Of a stretch of DNA of 64,000 nucleotides, positions 1 to 9,182 are shown one piece after another (positions within the stretch are counted from its first letter, which is position 1; every line of letters starts with the position of its first letter). The DNA is from Flavobacterium xueshanense. Lineage in GTDB: Bacteria > Bacteroidota > Bacteroidia > Flavobacteriales > Flavobacteriaceae. Location: NCBI RefSeq assembly GCF_900112975.1, contig NZ_FONQ01000017.1:1-64000 (forward strand), in the 5' to 3' direction. Position numbers and translations under genes: made by a program. The notes beneath the pieces were generated by a model. The model searched no databases and was not told the DNA's origin. It was given only the letters and a program-made list of their open reading frames with translations.

Positions 1-14
1 TCCATTCGAGAGAG

Positions 15-40
15 AGGGCTTTTTAAAAGTCCTTTCTTTT
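15..40 (+). terminator. Probable intrinsic terminator of a gene left of the window
   Basis: A short imperfect hairpin pairs AGGGCTT (15-21) with AAGTCCT (27-33), including one G-U pair, and runs into a T-rich tail. It most likely ends transcription from a gene that lies before the window. The stem is short, so confidence is limited. Confidence 0.4.
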
Positions 41-557
41 GAAAAAATGTCTTTATCTCCCCCCTAAAAGTTGCATTAATTAGTTGAATCTAGTACATTA
101 AAAGAAATGAATTTCATTTTTACATTTTTTTTAATTGCTATCATTTATTCTTTAGGAATTACTTAGGAAAAATAGTGAATTTATTGAGTGTCGGAAAATT
201 ATAAATTAGCAAAATTCAGTTTTTACATTTTTATAAAATAGTTTGTACAATCTGCTTAATTTTTTTAAATGTTTTTCTGTCAGTACTGGTATTCAAAGAA
301 AAAATTACTTTCTAAGATTTAAAATATTTGTTTGATTGCACAATATTGAATTTTTTGGAACAACACTGAATTGAGAGCGATTCTTTTGAGGAGATAAAAA
401 AAGTAATTGTTAAGAAAGACAAAAAATTAATATAAAATTGGCAGTAACAAACTTGGGAGGTTTTATTTTTGTAATGTAGTATTATGGCGAATAAAATTGG
501 TCAAGTTTTTGATTTTCCACAGTACCGCAATTTATTATTAATTAAATTTTTACTATT
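41..557. other. AT-rich intergenic region, no supported gene
   Basis: About 500 bases with very low GC and stop codons in all frames. I see no RNA gene, no clear TAnnTTTG promoter and no long repeat. A 25-codon reading frame at 484-561 overlaps the next start codon but has no other support and was rejected. Confidence 0.6.
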
Positions 558-839
558 ATGACAGAAGATTACAAAATCATTGATAAAGAAGATATTGCGC
601 TTCTTAAGTTTCCAAAAACAGATGTTTTAAGCGACGTTGACGAAATAAAAACAAGAACTGGTGAAATCAACAGAGCTTTATCACTGGGCAATTTAGAGCA
701 TTCAAAAATTAAAATTTTCTTTGAAGACGTTGAATCCAAGAAAGTTGTAGATACCACGGTTTGGGGTGTCACTGACAAAAATGTTATCTTGAAACAAGGT
801 GTGATGATTCCAATTAACAGAATATTTAAGTTGTTTTAG
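558..839 (+). CDS. Conserved small hypothetical protein (93 aa)
   Basis: A soluble acidic/basic 93-residue protein with no signal peptide, membrane segment or cysteine. The C-terminal half (VWGVTDKNVILKQGVMIPI and after) reads like a small beta-sheet domain. I recognise the general look of a conserved flavobacterial orphan family but no named domain, and I assign no function. The ATG at 558 is the only plausible start. It stands alone: nothing is adjacent upstream, and 176 bases separate it from the acetyltransferase. That gap holds an 11-bp inverted repeat (895-962). Being a real gene is likely from its even codon use and lack of a competing frame. Confidence 0.7.
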   Translation: MTEDYKIIDKEDIALLKFPKTDVLSDVDEIKTRTGEINRALSLGNLEHSKIKIFFEDVESKKVVDTTVWGVTDKNVILKQGVMIPINRIFKLF

Positions 840-894
840 GACTTATTAATTTAAATGACTCGAACTTTTTTTTGTTTTGGTACTGAATAAATTT

Positions 895-962
895 TTTTGT
901 GCCCATGTTGATTAGTCGGAAATTACATAATTACAAAATTACTGGTTTTAGTGGGCACAAAA
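895..962. repeat. 11-bp perfect inverted repeat with 46-base spacer
   Basis: TTTTGTGCCCA (895-905) is repeated inverted as TGGGCACAAAA (952-962). The arms lie between the orphan gene ending at 839 and the acetyltransferase starting at 1016. The first arm is preceded by a T-run and the second followed by AAATT. It could be a long-loop RNA hairpin, a paired operator or a remnant of a small mobile repeat. The sequence alone does not decide. Confidence 0.5.
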
Positions 963-1015
963 TTCAAATTTGAGTTTTACTACTTATTACTCGAATAAAA
1001 TTATAATAGTCAATA

Positions 1016-1555
1016 ATGAATACTACAATTCTCAAAACGCGACGATTAATTATACGACCAATCGCACTGTTGGATCTGGATTATATTCATGAATTGCATT
1101 CTTTGAAAGAAACAGATGAATTCAATACTTTAGGAATTCCATCAGAACTCGAAGAAACAAAATTACTTTTAGAAAAGTGGGTTTTTGAAAACAACAAAGA
1201 ATTTGCGACCCATTTTACTTTTGCAGTCGAATTGAATACCGGAAACCAAACTATAGGATTAACAGGAATCAATTTGGGGAAGGTAAAATATAAAAATGCG
1301 GAAGTTTGGTTTAAATTCCACAAGAATCATTGGAACAAAGGATACGCTACAGAATCTTTAAAAGAAATTCTCCGTTTTGGTTTTGAAGAACTTCATCTGC
1401 ATCGGATTGAGGCGGGTTGCGCGGTTGGGAATATTGGTTCTATCCATGTTTTGGAAAAAACTGGAATGATTAGAGAAGCACACACCCGAAAATTATTGCC
1501 GTTATCATCTGGCTGGTCCGATAATTACGGCTACGCTATTTTAGCAACCGATTGA
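1016..1555 (+). CDS. GNAT family N-acetyltransferase (RimJ/RimL type)
   Basis: A 179-residue single-domain GNAT enzyme, predicted to move an acetyl group from acetyl-CoA to an amine. The N-terminal LKTRRLIIRPIALLDLD strand-helix is typical of the RimJ/RimL-like Acetyltransf_3 group. The acetyl-CoA loop is HWNKGYATES at about residues 104-113, followed by a helix (LKEILRFGFEELHLHRI). The late segment GNIGSIHVLEKTGM is the usual beta-alpha end of the fold. The substrate could be a ribosomal-protein N-terminus, an antibiotic or a small amine, and cannot be told here. It is cytosolic and apparently a single-gene unit. Confidence 0.85.
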   Translation: MNTTILKTRRLIIRPIALLDLDYIHELHSLKETDEFNTLGIPSELEETKLLLEKWVFENNKEFATHFTFAVELNTGNQTIGLTGINLGKVKYKNAEVWFKFHKNHWNKGYATESLKEILRFGFEELHLHRIEAGCAVGNIGSIHVLEKTGMIREAHTRKLLPLSSGWSDNYGYAILATD

Positions 1556-1967
1556 TATCAATAGAAAAACAAAATTTATTTTTAAAATTCTAAAATCAAT
1601 TTTTTTGGGAGGATTTCGTGTGAAATCTAAAGTTTAACTGTCAATTAGTTTTATTTAACCTCTTGTGTAAAATTTTTTGAAATTACAAATTCCGAAAAAA
1701 AACATTAAAATAAACCCATAGATTCATAGAAAAAAAAGATTAGGATAGCCAAATTCTAGGGTCCACAAAGCTATGATATACTACAATATAGTGAAATGTC
1801 TTAGCATAAATTTTTAAAAACTATGGTTTTATGCGTTTAAAAAAACTTGAATTATACCAAATTAGTGATATTAAAATTAATAATCATTTCATGAAAAAAA
1901 AATGCTTAATATTGAAAAGAGAACAATTAACCCCGTTTATATTTTATCAAACAAAATGAATGTAACT
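1556..1967. other. Intergenic region before the DUF1080 gene
   Basis: About 410 AT-rich bases with no supported gene. The last part contains in-frame ATG codons at 1902 and 1956 that could extend the next protein, but only residues from the ATG at 1968 onwards look like a signal peptide. I see no terminator hairpin after the acetyltransferase and no clear promoter. Confidence 0.5.
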
Positions 1968-2762
1968 ATGAAATCTAAAAACCTGAAGAACTCTTTTTTA
2001 ATGATTGTCTTATTTGCTGCTACCGTAACTATGGCGCAACACAAATATGTGAATACTCCGCCAGAGGTTTCACCAATGCTGATGAAACCTGAAATGACCG
2101 AGATTTGGGAACCGCAAGTGAAAGTTATTACGCCTGCTAAAATTCTTGGAAATGCACCTTCAGATGCGATAATCTTATTTGATGGTAAAAATCTGGACCA
2201 ATGGGTGAACCAAAAAGATGTAAGTAAAGCTGCAGGGTGGAAAATTGTTGATAAAGATTATATGGAAGTTGTTCCGGGTACTGGCGCCATTCAAACCAAA
2301 ATGGCTTTTGGAGATTGTCAGTTGCATCTGGAATGGAGTGCGCCGGATGTCGTTTTAGATGGCGGACAGGCTAGAGGAAACAGTGGTGTATTTTTTCAAA
2401 ACAGATACGAGTTACAAATATTAGATTCCCACAACAACAGAACATACAGCAATGGTCAGGCGGGAAGTATCTATAAAGATCATCCGCCATTGGTAAACGC
2501 CGTGAAAACGCCATTAGAATGGAATGCTTACGACGTAATCTACACCGCACCACGTTTTACAGCACATGGAAGAATTGATGCTCCGGCAAGAATCACCGTA
2601 TTTTTGAATGGTGTTTTAGTACAAAATAACACTACTATAAACGGATTGACACTTTACATCGGTTTGCACAATTATCCGTCGTCTCATGGCGATGATGTAA
2701 TTTCGCTTCAGGATCATGATTCAAAAAATCAATTTAGAAATATTTGGATCAGAAAACTTTAA
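1968..2762 (+). CDS. Secreted DUF1080 (3-keto-disaccharide hydrolase family) protein
   Basis: From the ATG at 1968 the product is 264 residues. It starts with a lipid-free signal peptide (hydrophobic FLMIVLFAATVTMA, then Q). The mature part is a concanavalin-like beta-sandwich of the DUF1080 family: IILFDGKNLDQWV, a GNSGVFFQNRYELQILDS core and C-terminal FRNIWIRKL. Family members are linked to hydrolysis of 3-keto-glycosides. An upstream in-frame ATG at 1902 would add 22 non-signal residues, so I prefer 1968 (1956 is also possible). It is a single gene closed by a strong terminator. A relative lies in the sugar-oxidation operon at 51447-52184. Confidence 0.82.
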   Translation: MKSKNLKNSFLMIVLFAATVTMAQHKYVNTPPEVSPMLMKPEMTEIWEPQVKVITPAKILGNAPSDAIILFDGKNLDQWVNQKDVSKAAGWKIVDKDYMEVVPGTGAIQTKMAFGDCQLHLEWSAPDVVLDGGQARGNSGVFFQNRYELQILDSHNNRTYSNGQAGSIYKDHPPLVNAVKTPLEWNAYDVIYTAPRFTAHGRIDAPARITVFLNGVLVQNNTTINGLTLYIGLHNYPSSHGDDVISLQDHDSKNQFRNIWIRKL

Positions 2763-2776
2763 AAATAAAATAGACT

Positions 2777-2805
2777 AACGAAGCGATGAACGCTTCGTTT
2801 TTTTT
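2777..2805 (+). terminator. Intrinsic terminator after the DUF1080 gene
   Basis: A perfect 9-bp stem AACGAAGCG / CGCTTCGTT with a 5-base loop ATGAA is followed by a run of eight T. It separates the DUF1080 gene from the envelope gene run. Confidence 0.9.
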
Positions 2806-2853
2806 GATTCCAAATCAGCATTAAGACGTTTCTGTTTTGAAATCTAATTTACT

Positions 2854-2861
2854 TATATTTG
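2854..2861 (+). promoter_or_regulatory. TAnnTTTG promoter element for the HD-phosphohydrolase gene
   Basis: TATATTTG matches the Bacteroidota -7 box. It lies inside the N-terminal part of the longest reading frame (TTG at 2837), which argues that translation starts later, at the GTG at 2885. The -33 box is weak (TCTG at 2831-2834). Confidence 0.5.
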
Positions 2862-2884
2862 TTGACTTTAAAAATAAATGTGTA

Positions 2885-4114
2885 GTGAGTCAAATCAATA
2901 AGCTAAAAATATTCAATGATCCCATTTATGGGTTTATTACAATTCCAAATGCGTTAATTTACGATTTAGTTCAGCATCCTTATTTTCAACGTTTGCGCCG
3001 AATTTCCCAAATGGGATTGTCGTATTTAGTTTATCCCGGAGCAAATCATACTCGTTTTCATCACGCTTTAGGCTGTATGCATTTGATGCAAAAAGCTGTC
3101 GATGTGTTGCGTTTCAAAGGAGTTTCTATCTCTTCAGAGGAAGAAAATGCACTGTTCATTGCTATTTTATTGCATGATGTTGGGCATGGCCCTTTTTCGC
3201 ATGCCATGGAAAAAAGTATTGTAGAAAATGTTCATCATGAAGAAATATCGTTGTTATTCATGAACCAATTAAATGTGGAATTTAACGGTCAGTTGAGTTT
3301 GGCAATTCAGGTTTTTAAAGGAGAATACTACAGAAAGTTCATGTTGCAATTGATTTCCAGTCAACTGGATATGGATCGAATGGATTATTTGAAACGTGAC
3401 AGTTTTTATTCGGGGGTGGCAGAAGGAAATGTCAACTCGGAACGACTGATTCAAATGATGAATGTGGTCGACGATTATTTGGTAATTGAAGAAAAAGGAA
3501 TTTATTCTGTAGAAAAGTTTCTGATGTCCAGACGCTTGATGTATTGGCAGGCATATTTGCACAAAACGAGTTTAGTGGCAGAGTTAATTTTGATGAAAAT
3601 CTTAAAACGCGCCAAAGAATTAACTTTAAAAGGAATGCAATTACCGTGCAGCGAGTCGCTATTGTTTTTCATGCAAAACAAAGTCATTATTGATAGCTTT
3701 GATGCTGAAACCTTGGATTTATTTGCTCAACTGGATGATTTTGATATTATTGGAGCTTTAAAAGCTTGGCAAAAACAGGATGATTTTATTTTGTCATCTT
3801 TAAGTAAAATGATTGTTAACAGAGATTTATTGAAAATAAAATTAACTAGTGAAAAAGTAGCGATTGAAGAATTACAGCCGCTAAAAGAACGATTTGCAAT
3901 GGAAAATAATATTTCATTATTAGAAACTAATTATTTTATTTTTAAAGGTAAAATAAAAAATCAAGCGTATAGTAAAGAAGCGGAACCGATACGGATTTTG
4001 AAAAAAGACAGCACAATTGAGGACGTTATAGAATCTTCTGACCAGCTGAATTTAAAATCGTTATCTAAATTAGTGACGAAGTATTATATCTGTTTCCCAA
4101 AACAACTGTTATAA
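2885..4114 (+). CDS. HD superfamily phosphohydrolase (dNTPase-like)
   Basis: An HD-domain metal-dependent phosphohydrolase of about 409 residues, similar to dGTP triphosphohydrolase/SAMHD1-like proteins, probably acting on (d)NTPs in the cytosol. Metal-binding motifs are visible: TRFHHALG, then HDVGHG with the HD pair near residues 97-98, and a later Asp in LDMDRMDYL. The start is a GTG giving MSQINKLKIFNDP. The in-frame TTG at 2837 would put a TAnnTTTG promoter inside the coding region, so it is less likely. The gene sits upstream of lpxD in the same direction but has a 131-base gap with its own promoter-like box, so cotranscription is uncertain. Confidence 0.85.
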   Translation: MSQINKLKIFNDPIYGFITIPNALIYDLVQHPYFQRLRRISQMGLSYLVYPGANHTRFHHALGCMHLMQKAVDVLRFKGVSISSEEENALFIAILLHDVGHGPFSHAMEKSIVENVHHEEISLLFMNQLNVEFNGQLSLAIQVFKGEYYRKFMLQLISSQLDMDRMDYLKRDSFYSGVAEGNVNSERLIQMMNVVDDYLVIEEKGIYSVEKFLMSRRLMYWQAYLHKTSLVAELILMKILKRAKELTLKGMQLPCSESLLFFMQNKVIIDSFDAETLDLFAQLDDFDIIGALKAWQKQDDFILSSLSKMIVNRDLLKIKLTSEKVAIEELQPLKERFAMENNISLLETNYFIFKGKIKNQAYSKEAEPIRILKKDSTIEDVIESSDQLNLKSLSKLVTKYYICFPKQLL

Positions 4115-4141
4115 AAACGTCATTTAAAATCTATTTTTTTA

Positions 4142-4149
4142 TATTTTTG
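4142..4149 (+). promoter_or_regulatory. TAnnTTTG-like promoter element upstream of lpxD
   Basis: TATTTTTG fits the Bacteroidota -7 consensus and lies 97 bases before the lpxD start. No good TTG is seen at the -33 position. A transcript starting here would first meet the 29-codon frame at 4155. Confidence 0.4.
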
Positions 4150-4154
4150 CCACA

Positions 4155-4244
4155 ATGAAACGAGCCAAACCATTTTTTTTTAATTTAAAAAGAACTTTAT
4201 ACAGCGAGTTCCATCTTATATCTTTTAAAAATATAATCCGATAA
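4155..4244 (+). CDS. Possible 29-codon leader ORF before lpxD
   Basis: This frame encodes a basic peptide beginning [13 protein letters not shown] and ends one base before the lpxD ATG (4246). It starts only 6 bases after the end of a TAnnTTTG box, so a message starting at the usual distance would be leaderless or nearly so for this ATG. It may be translated and couple to lpxD, or it may be chance. No family is recognised. Confidence 0.25.
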   Translation: MKRAKPFFFNLKRTLYSEFHLISFKNIIR

Positions 4245-4245
4245 G

Positions 4246-5289
4246 ATGAAATTTACAGCAGAAGAAATAGCAGGGATTTTAGAAGGAGTAGTTGTAGGGA
4301 ATCCCATGGCTGAAGTTTTTAGATTGTCAAAAATCGAAGATGGCTCTGAGGGATCACTTACTTTTTTATCAAATCCTAAATATCTCAATTATATCTATTC
4401 AACAAAAGCTTCCGTAACAATTGTTAATGAGACTTTTGAGCCAGAATCACCATTGACTACCACATTAATAAAAGTACATGATGCGTATGCGGCATTTTCA
4501 AAATTATTAGAGTTTTATAATCAGGTAAAATTGAATAAAACCGGAATAGAGCAGCCTTCTTTTCTGTCACAAAATGTGAAATACGGAGATAATTTATATC
4601 TTGGTAGTTTCAGTTATATTGGTCAGAATGTAGTTTTGGGCGAAAATGTAAAAATATATCCTAATTGTTTTGTTGGGGATAATGTGTTAATTGGGGATAA
4701 TGTAATATTATTCGCTGGCGCAAAAATATATTCGGAAACGGTGATTGGTAATAATTGTACCATTCATTCCGGTGCTATTATCGGCGCTGATGGTTTTGGT
4801 TTTGCACCAAATCCGGACGGAACGTACACTAAGATTCCGCAAATAGGAAATGTAATTATTGAAGATAATGTTGATGTAGGTTCTTGTACCACGATTGACA
4901 GAGCCACAATGGGATCTACCATTATCAGAAAAGGAGTCAAGCTTGATAATCAAATTCAGATTGCTCATAATGTTGAAATAGGTGAAAATACAGTGATAGC
5001 TGCTCAAACAGGAGTTGCAGGTTCTACAAAAATTGGGAAAAACGGCATGATTGGCGGACAAGTTGGAATTTCAGGACATTTAACCATTGGTAATAATGTT
5101 CGAATCCAAGCGCAGTCCGGTGTGGGAAGAAATATAAAAGATGATGAAATCTTGCAAGGAAGCCCTACATTTGGTTACAATGATTTTAGTAAGTCGTATG
5201 TTCATTTCAAGAATTTACCGAAAATTGTTGCAGAAATAGAAGAATTAAAAAAACAAATATTAAACCAAAAAAATGGAAACAATGGTTAA
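4246..5289 (+). CDS. lpxD: UDP-3-O-acylglucosamine N-acyltransferase LpxD
   Basis: LpxD adds the second 3-hydroxyacyl chain, as an amide, to UDP-glucosamine in lipid A synthesis. The 347-residue protein has the uridine-binding N-terminal domain (about 1-100, LTFLSNPKY) followed by left-handed beta-helix hexapeptide repeats from about residue 115 to 310. The catalytic His is His241 in IAHNVEIG, matching E. coli His239. The C-terminal helix ([11 protein letters not shown]) is as expected. Its end overlaps the start of lpxC-fabZ, so the two are translationally linked. A second LpxD-like protein is encoded at 8252. Confidence 0.93.
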   Translation: MKFTAEEIAGILEGVVVGNPMAEVFRLSKIEDGSEGSLTFLSNPKYLNYIYSTKASVTIVNETFEPESPLTTTLIKVHDAYAAFSKLLEFYNQVKLNKTGIEQPSFLSQNVKYGDNLYLGSFSYIGQNVVLGENVKIYPNCFVGDNVLIGDNVILFAGAKIYSETVIGNNCTIHSGAIIGADGFGFAPNPDGTYTKIPQIGNVIIEDNVDVGSCTTIDRATMGSTIIRKGVKLDNQIQIAHNVEIGENTVIAAQTGVAGSTKIGKNGMIGGQVGISGHLTIGNNVRIQAQSGVGRNIKDDEILQGSPTFGYNDFSKSYVHFKNLPKIVAEIEELKKQILNQKNGNNG

Positions 5290-6670
5290 ACAGAAGACCA
5301 TCAAAACAGAAATTTCGCTAACTGGAGTTGGATTACACACAGGAAAAGAAGTAAAAATGACTTTTAAACCTGCTCCAGTGAATAATGGTTTTACCTTTGT
5401 TAGAGTAGATCTTGAAGGACAACCTATTATTGAGGCTGATGCAAATTATGTTGTAAACACGCAAAGAGGAACCAATTTGGAGAAACTTGGCGTTAAAATT
5501 CAAACTCCCGAGCATGTTTTAGCAGCGCTGATGGGTTGTGATTTAGATAATGTGATCATCGAATTGAATGCTTCGGAACTTCCTATTATGGATGGTTCAT
5601 CAAAGTATTTTGTTGAAGCACTTGAAAAAGCAGATTTTGAAGAGCAAAATGCGAAAAGAAATGTATACGTTGTTAAGGAAGTGATTTCTTTTACCGATGA
5701 AGCATCAGGAAGTGAAATTTTAGTTATGCCAAGTGATCATTATTGTGTAACCGCAATGGTTGATTTTGGTACTAAAATTCTAGGAACTCAGAATGCAAAT
5801 ATGAAAAGTATTGCTGATTTCAAAACTGAAATATCAAAGTCCAGGACATTTAGCTTTTTACACGAATTAGAATCTCTCTTGGAGAATGGTTTGATAAAAG
5901 GTGGCGATTTGAATAATGCGATTGTTTACGTTGATAAAGAAATTTCAGCCGCAACGATGGAGAATTTAAAAGTTGCTTTTGGAAAAGACGAAATTACGGT
6001 TAAACCAAATGGAATTTTAGACAACCTAACATTACATTATCCTAATGAAGCTGCAAGACACAAACTGCTTGATGTTGTAGGTGATTTGGCTTTAATTGGA
6101 ACAAGAATTCAAGGAAAAGTAATCGCTAACAAACCAGGGCATTTTGTAAATACACAGTTTGCCAAAAAAATGGCGAAAATTATAAAAATTGAACAAAGAA
6201 ATTACGTTCCTGTTTATGATTTGCACCAAGAGCCATTAATGGACATTCATAAAATTATGGCGGTACTTCCTCACAGACCTCCCTTTTTATTGATTGACAG
6301 AATCATTGAAATGTCTGAAACGCATGTTGTGGGAATGAAAAATGTTACGATGAATGAAAATTTCTTTGTGGGTCATTTTCCTGAAGCTCCAGTGATGCCA
6401 GGTGTTTTGATTGTAGAAGCCATGGCACAGACCGGTGGAATTCTGGTTTTAAGCACTGTTCCAGATCCTGAAAATTATTTGACGTATTTTATGAAAATTG
6501 ACAATGTCAAATTCAAACATAAAGTGTTGCCAGGAGACACTTTAATTTTTAAATGTGATTTAATAACGCCTATCAGAAGAGGAATTTGCCACATGCAAGC
6601 AAATGCTTACGCAAATGGAAAACTAGTTGCTGAAGCGGAATTAATGGCGCAAATTGCAAAAAAACAATAG
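5282..6670 (+). CDS. lpxC/fabZ: Bifunctional LpxC deacetylase / FabZ dehydratase
   Basis: A 462-residue fusion of two enzymes that act on lipid A and fatty-acid precursors. Residues 1-305 are LpxC, the zinc deacetylase and first committed step of lipid A: zinc ligands His78 (TPEHVLAAL), His260 and Asp264 (HKLLD). Residues 320-462 are FabZ, the 3-hydroxyacyl-ACP dehydratase: catalytic His365 (GHFPEAP) and Glu379 (VEAMAQTGG). The fusion is typical of Bacteroidota. I chose ATG 5282 ([13 protein letters not shown]); ATG 5273 upstream is in frame and would add three residues. Either start overlaps the lpxD end. LpxA follows after 86 bases. Confidence 0.95.
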   Translation: MVKQKTIKTEISLTGVGLHTGKEVKMTFKPAPVNNGFTFVRVDLEGQPIIEADANYVVNTQRGTNLEKLGVKIQTPEHVLAALMGCDLDNVIIELNASELPIMDGSSKYFVEALEKADFEEQNAKRNVYVVKEVISFTDEASGSEILVMPSDHYCVTAMVDFGTKILGTQNANMKSIADFKTEISKSRTFSFLHELESLLENGLIKGGDLNNAIVYVDKEISAATMENLKVAFGKDEITVKPNGILDNLTLHYPNEAARHKLLDVVGDLALIGTRIQGKVIANKPGHFVNTQFAKKMAKIIKIEQRNYVPVYDLHQEPLMDIHKIMAVLPHRPPFLLIDRIIEMSETHVVGMKNVTMNENFFVGHFPEAPVMPGVLIVEAMAQTGGILVLSTVPDPENYLTYFMKIDNVKFKHKVLPGDTLIFKCDLITPIRRGICHMQANAYANGKLVAEAELMAQIAKKQ

Positions 6671-6756
6671 ATTAGGATTGAAAACGTTACAATTGAATCG
6701 CAACAAGAATCGATTGGAGTTTTTATTCTGATAAATATAAAAATAAATAATAGCTG

Positions 6757-7542
6757 ATGAATCAACCACTAGCCTATGTTCATCCAGGCGCCAAAATAGC
6801 CAAAAATGTTGTCATCGAGCCATTTACAACCATCCACAATAACGTAATAATTGGAGATGGAACTTGGATTGGTTCGAATGTTACGATAATGGAGGGCGCA
6901 AGAATTGGGAAAAATTGTAATATATTCCCTGGTGCGGTAATTTCAGCAGTTCCGCAGGATTTGAAATTTGGAGGAGAAGACTCTTTAGCCATAATTGGTG
7001 ACAATTGTACGATCAGAGAATGCGTAACCATAAACAGAGGTACAATTGCTTCTGGACAAACAACTCTAGGTAACAATTGTTTGGTAATGGCAACAGCGCA
7101 TATTGCGCACGATTGTCACATAGGTGATAATGCTATTATTGTAAATGGAGTTGCTTTGGCAGGTCATGTTACAGTTGGTAAATATGCGGTTATTGGAGGA
7201 TTGGCAGCGATTCATCAATTTATTCACATTGGAGATCACGCAATGATTTCGGGCGGTTCTTTAGTAAGAAAAGATGTTCCGCCTTTCACAAAAGCAGCAA
7301 AAGAACCTTTATCTTATGTTGGAATTAATTCTGTTGGATTAAGAAGACGTGGTTTTACCACTGAAAAAATTAGAGAAATTCAAGATATTTACAGAATTCT
7401 GTATCAAAAAAATTACAATACCACTCAAGCCTTGGGTATTATTGAAGCTGAAATGGAAGCAACACCCGAAAGAGATGAAATCATTGATTTTATTCGAAAT
7501 TCGTCAAGAGGCGTAATGAAAGGATATTCTGGGAACTACTAA
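6757..7542 (+). CDS. lpxA: Acyl-ACP-UDP-GlcNAc O-acyltransferase LpxA
   Basis: LpxA attaches the first 3-hydroxyacyl chain to UDP-GlcNAc, the opening step of lipid A synthesis. The 261-residue protein (E. coli 262) is a hexapeptide left-handed beta-helix with the family segment IHPGA-like start (YVHPGAKIAKNVVIEPF), GGEDS loop and active-site AHIAHDC, with catalytic His118. The C-terminal helical part (IREIQDIYRILYQKNYN) is complete. It lies in the lpxD / lpxC-fabZ / lpxA order common in Bacteroidota and is followed 60 bases later by efp. Confidence 0.95.
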   Translation: MNQPLAYVHPGAKIAKNVVIEPFTTIHNNVIIGDGTWIGSNVTIMEGARIGKNCNIFPGAVISAVPQDLKFGGEDSLAIIGDNCTIRECVTINRGTIASGQTTLGNNCLVMATAHIAHDCHIGDNAIIVNGVALAGHVTVGKYAVIGGLAAIHQFIHIGDHAMISGGSLVRKDVPPFTKAAKEPLSYVGINSVGLRRRGFTTEKIREIQDIYRILYQKNYNTTQALGIIEAEMEATPERDEIIDFIRNSSRGVMKGYSGNY

Positions 7543-7602
7543 AAATTAGAGTGGTTTTCAGTTACCAAAAAACAAAAATAGTAATAAAAAATAAACAATA
7601 TA

Positions 7603-8169
7603 ATGGCATCTACATCAGATATTAAAAACGGATTGTGTATCAAATACAACAGCGATATTTACAAAATCATTGAATTTCTTCACGTAAAACCAGGAAAAGG
7701 ACCTGCTTTTGTCAGAACAAAATTGAGAAGTTTAACAAACGGAAAAGTATTAGATAACACCTTTTCGGCAGGTCATAAAATCGAAGAAGTTAGAGTAGAA
7801 AACCATAAATTTCAGTTTTTATATCCGGAGGGTGATGATTTTCATTTTATGAATACTGAAACTTTCGAACAGATTACTTTAAACAAAAACATTCTGGATT
7901 CTCCTGATTTATTAAAAGAAGGAGAAAATGTAATGGTAAGTATTAACACAGAAACTGATTTACCGCTTTCAGTAGATATGCCGGCATCAGTTATTCTTGA
8001 AGTGACTTATGCTGAACCAGGAATTAAAGGAAATACTGCTACGAATGCAACAAAATCAGCAACTGTTGAAACTGGTGCAACTGTAAATGTTCCTTTGTTT
8101 ATTAATGAAGGGGACAAAATCAAAATAGATACGACTTCCGGAAATTATATGGAAAGAGTTAAGGAATAG
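7603..8169 (+). CDS. efp: Translation elongation factor P
   Basis: EF-P binds ribosomes stalled at polyproline and helps peptide-bond formation. The 188-residue protein has the three beta-barrel domains in order: KOW-like N-terminal (to about 65), OB domain I (about 66-128) and the C-terminal OB (ending INEGDKIKIDTTSGNYMERV). The tip loop is KPGKGPAF with Lys32, the position of the modified E. coli Lys34. No EpmA/EpmB modification genes are visible in this window, so its modification state is unknown. Presence of efp inside the lipid A run is a known flavobacterial arrangement. Confidence 0.95.
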   Translation: MASTSDIKNGLCIKYNSDIYKIIEFLHVKPGKGPAFVRTKLRSLTNGKVLDNTFSAGHKIEEVRVENHKFQFLYPEGDDFHFMNTETFEQITLNKNILDSPDLLKEGENVMVSINTETDLPLSVDMPASVILEVTYAEPGIKGNTATNATKSATVETGATVNVPLFINEGDKIKIDTTSGNYMERVKE

Positions 8170-8251
8170 TTTTTATTGGTTTTCAGCCTCAATGACATTT
8201 CGTGTGGGTAAAGATTGAAAACTGAGACTGAAAACTAAAAACTAAAAGAAA

Positions 8252-9181
8252 ATGAAATTCCAAAAAGTTTACACTTTAGAAGAAATTGCAAGTATCATCG
8301 ACTGTGAATATGTTGGTGATGCTAAATTTCCTGTTTCAGGAATGAATGAGATTCATGTTGTTGAATCCGGAGATATTGTTTTTGTGGATCATCCTAAATA
8401 TTACGATAAAGCATTAAACTCTGCAGCAACGATTGTTTTAATTAATAAAAATGTAGCTTGTCCTGATGGAAAAGCGTTGTTGATTTCTGAAGATCCTTTT
8501 AGGGATTTTAATAAATTGACAAACTATTTCAAGCCACTTCAATTTTCAAATGTTTCAATATCTGCTTCAGCTTCCATAGGAGAAGGAACTGTAATCCAGC
8601 CAAATACATTTATTGGAAACCATGTAGTTATAGGAAAGAATTGTTTGATTCACTCTAATGTTTCCATTTATGATTATACCGTAATTGGCGATAATGTGAT
8701 GATTCACGCAGGAACTATTTTGGGTGCTGATGCTTTTTATTACAAGAAACGACCTGAAGGATACGACCAATTACTTTCAGGCGGAAGAGTGGTTATTAAA
8801 GATAATGTTGGAATTGGAGCTCTTTGTACTATTGACAAGGGAGTAACTGGCGATACCACTATTGGCGAAGGCACAAAAATTGACAACCAGGTGCATGTAG
8901 GTCATGATACCGTTATTGGAAAAAAATGTTTAATCGCGTCACAAACCGGAATTGCGGGTTGTGTTATTATTGAAGATGAAGTTACTATTTGGGGACAAGT
9001 AGGAACCACGAGTGGGATAACAATAGGAGCAAAGGCTGTTATTCTTGGTCAAACGGGCGTAACAAAATCAGTAGAAGGCGGTAAATCGTATTTCGGTACT
9101 CCAATTGAAGAATCAAGAGAAAAATTGAAACAACTGGCCAATATCAAGAAGATTCCAGAAATTCTAAATAAACTAAAATAA
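8252..9181 (+). CDS. Second LpxD-like UDP-3-O-acylglucosamine N-acyltransferase
   Basis: A 309-residue acyltransferase with an LpxD-type N-terminal domain (residues 1-95, [14 protein letters not shown]) and a hexapeptide beta-helix. The LpxD catalytic histidine is kept as His218 in VGHDTVIG. It is shorter than the LpxD at 4246, and the C-terminal helix is reduced. It may be a true second lipid A N-acyltransferase with other chain preference, or act on another nucleotide sugar. It is 82 bases after efp and stops one base before the next gene. The spacer before it contains the CAGT/ACTGA word repeats described separately. Confidence 0.85.
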   Translation: MKFQKVYTLEEIASIIDCEYVGDAKFPVSGMNEIHVVESGDIVFVDHPKYYDKALNSAATIVLINKNVACPDGKALLISEDPFRDFNKLTNYFKPLQFSNVSISASASIGEGTVIQPNTFIGNHVVIGKNCLIHSNVSIYDYTVIGDNVMIHAGTILGADAFYYKKRPEGYDQLLSGGRVVIKDNVGIGALCTIDKGVTGDTTIGEGTKIDNQVHVGHDTVIGKKCLIASQTGIAGCVIIEDEVTIWGQVGTTSGITIGAKAVILGQTGVTKSVEGGKSYFGTPIEESREKLKQLANIKKIPEILNKLK

Positions 9182-9182
9182 T

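Noticed and set aside
484..561. 25-codon ORF overlapping the start of the gene at 558
   Set aside because: Four-base overlap is suggestive, but the peptide is low-complexity and there is no promoter or family support.
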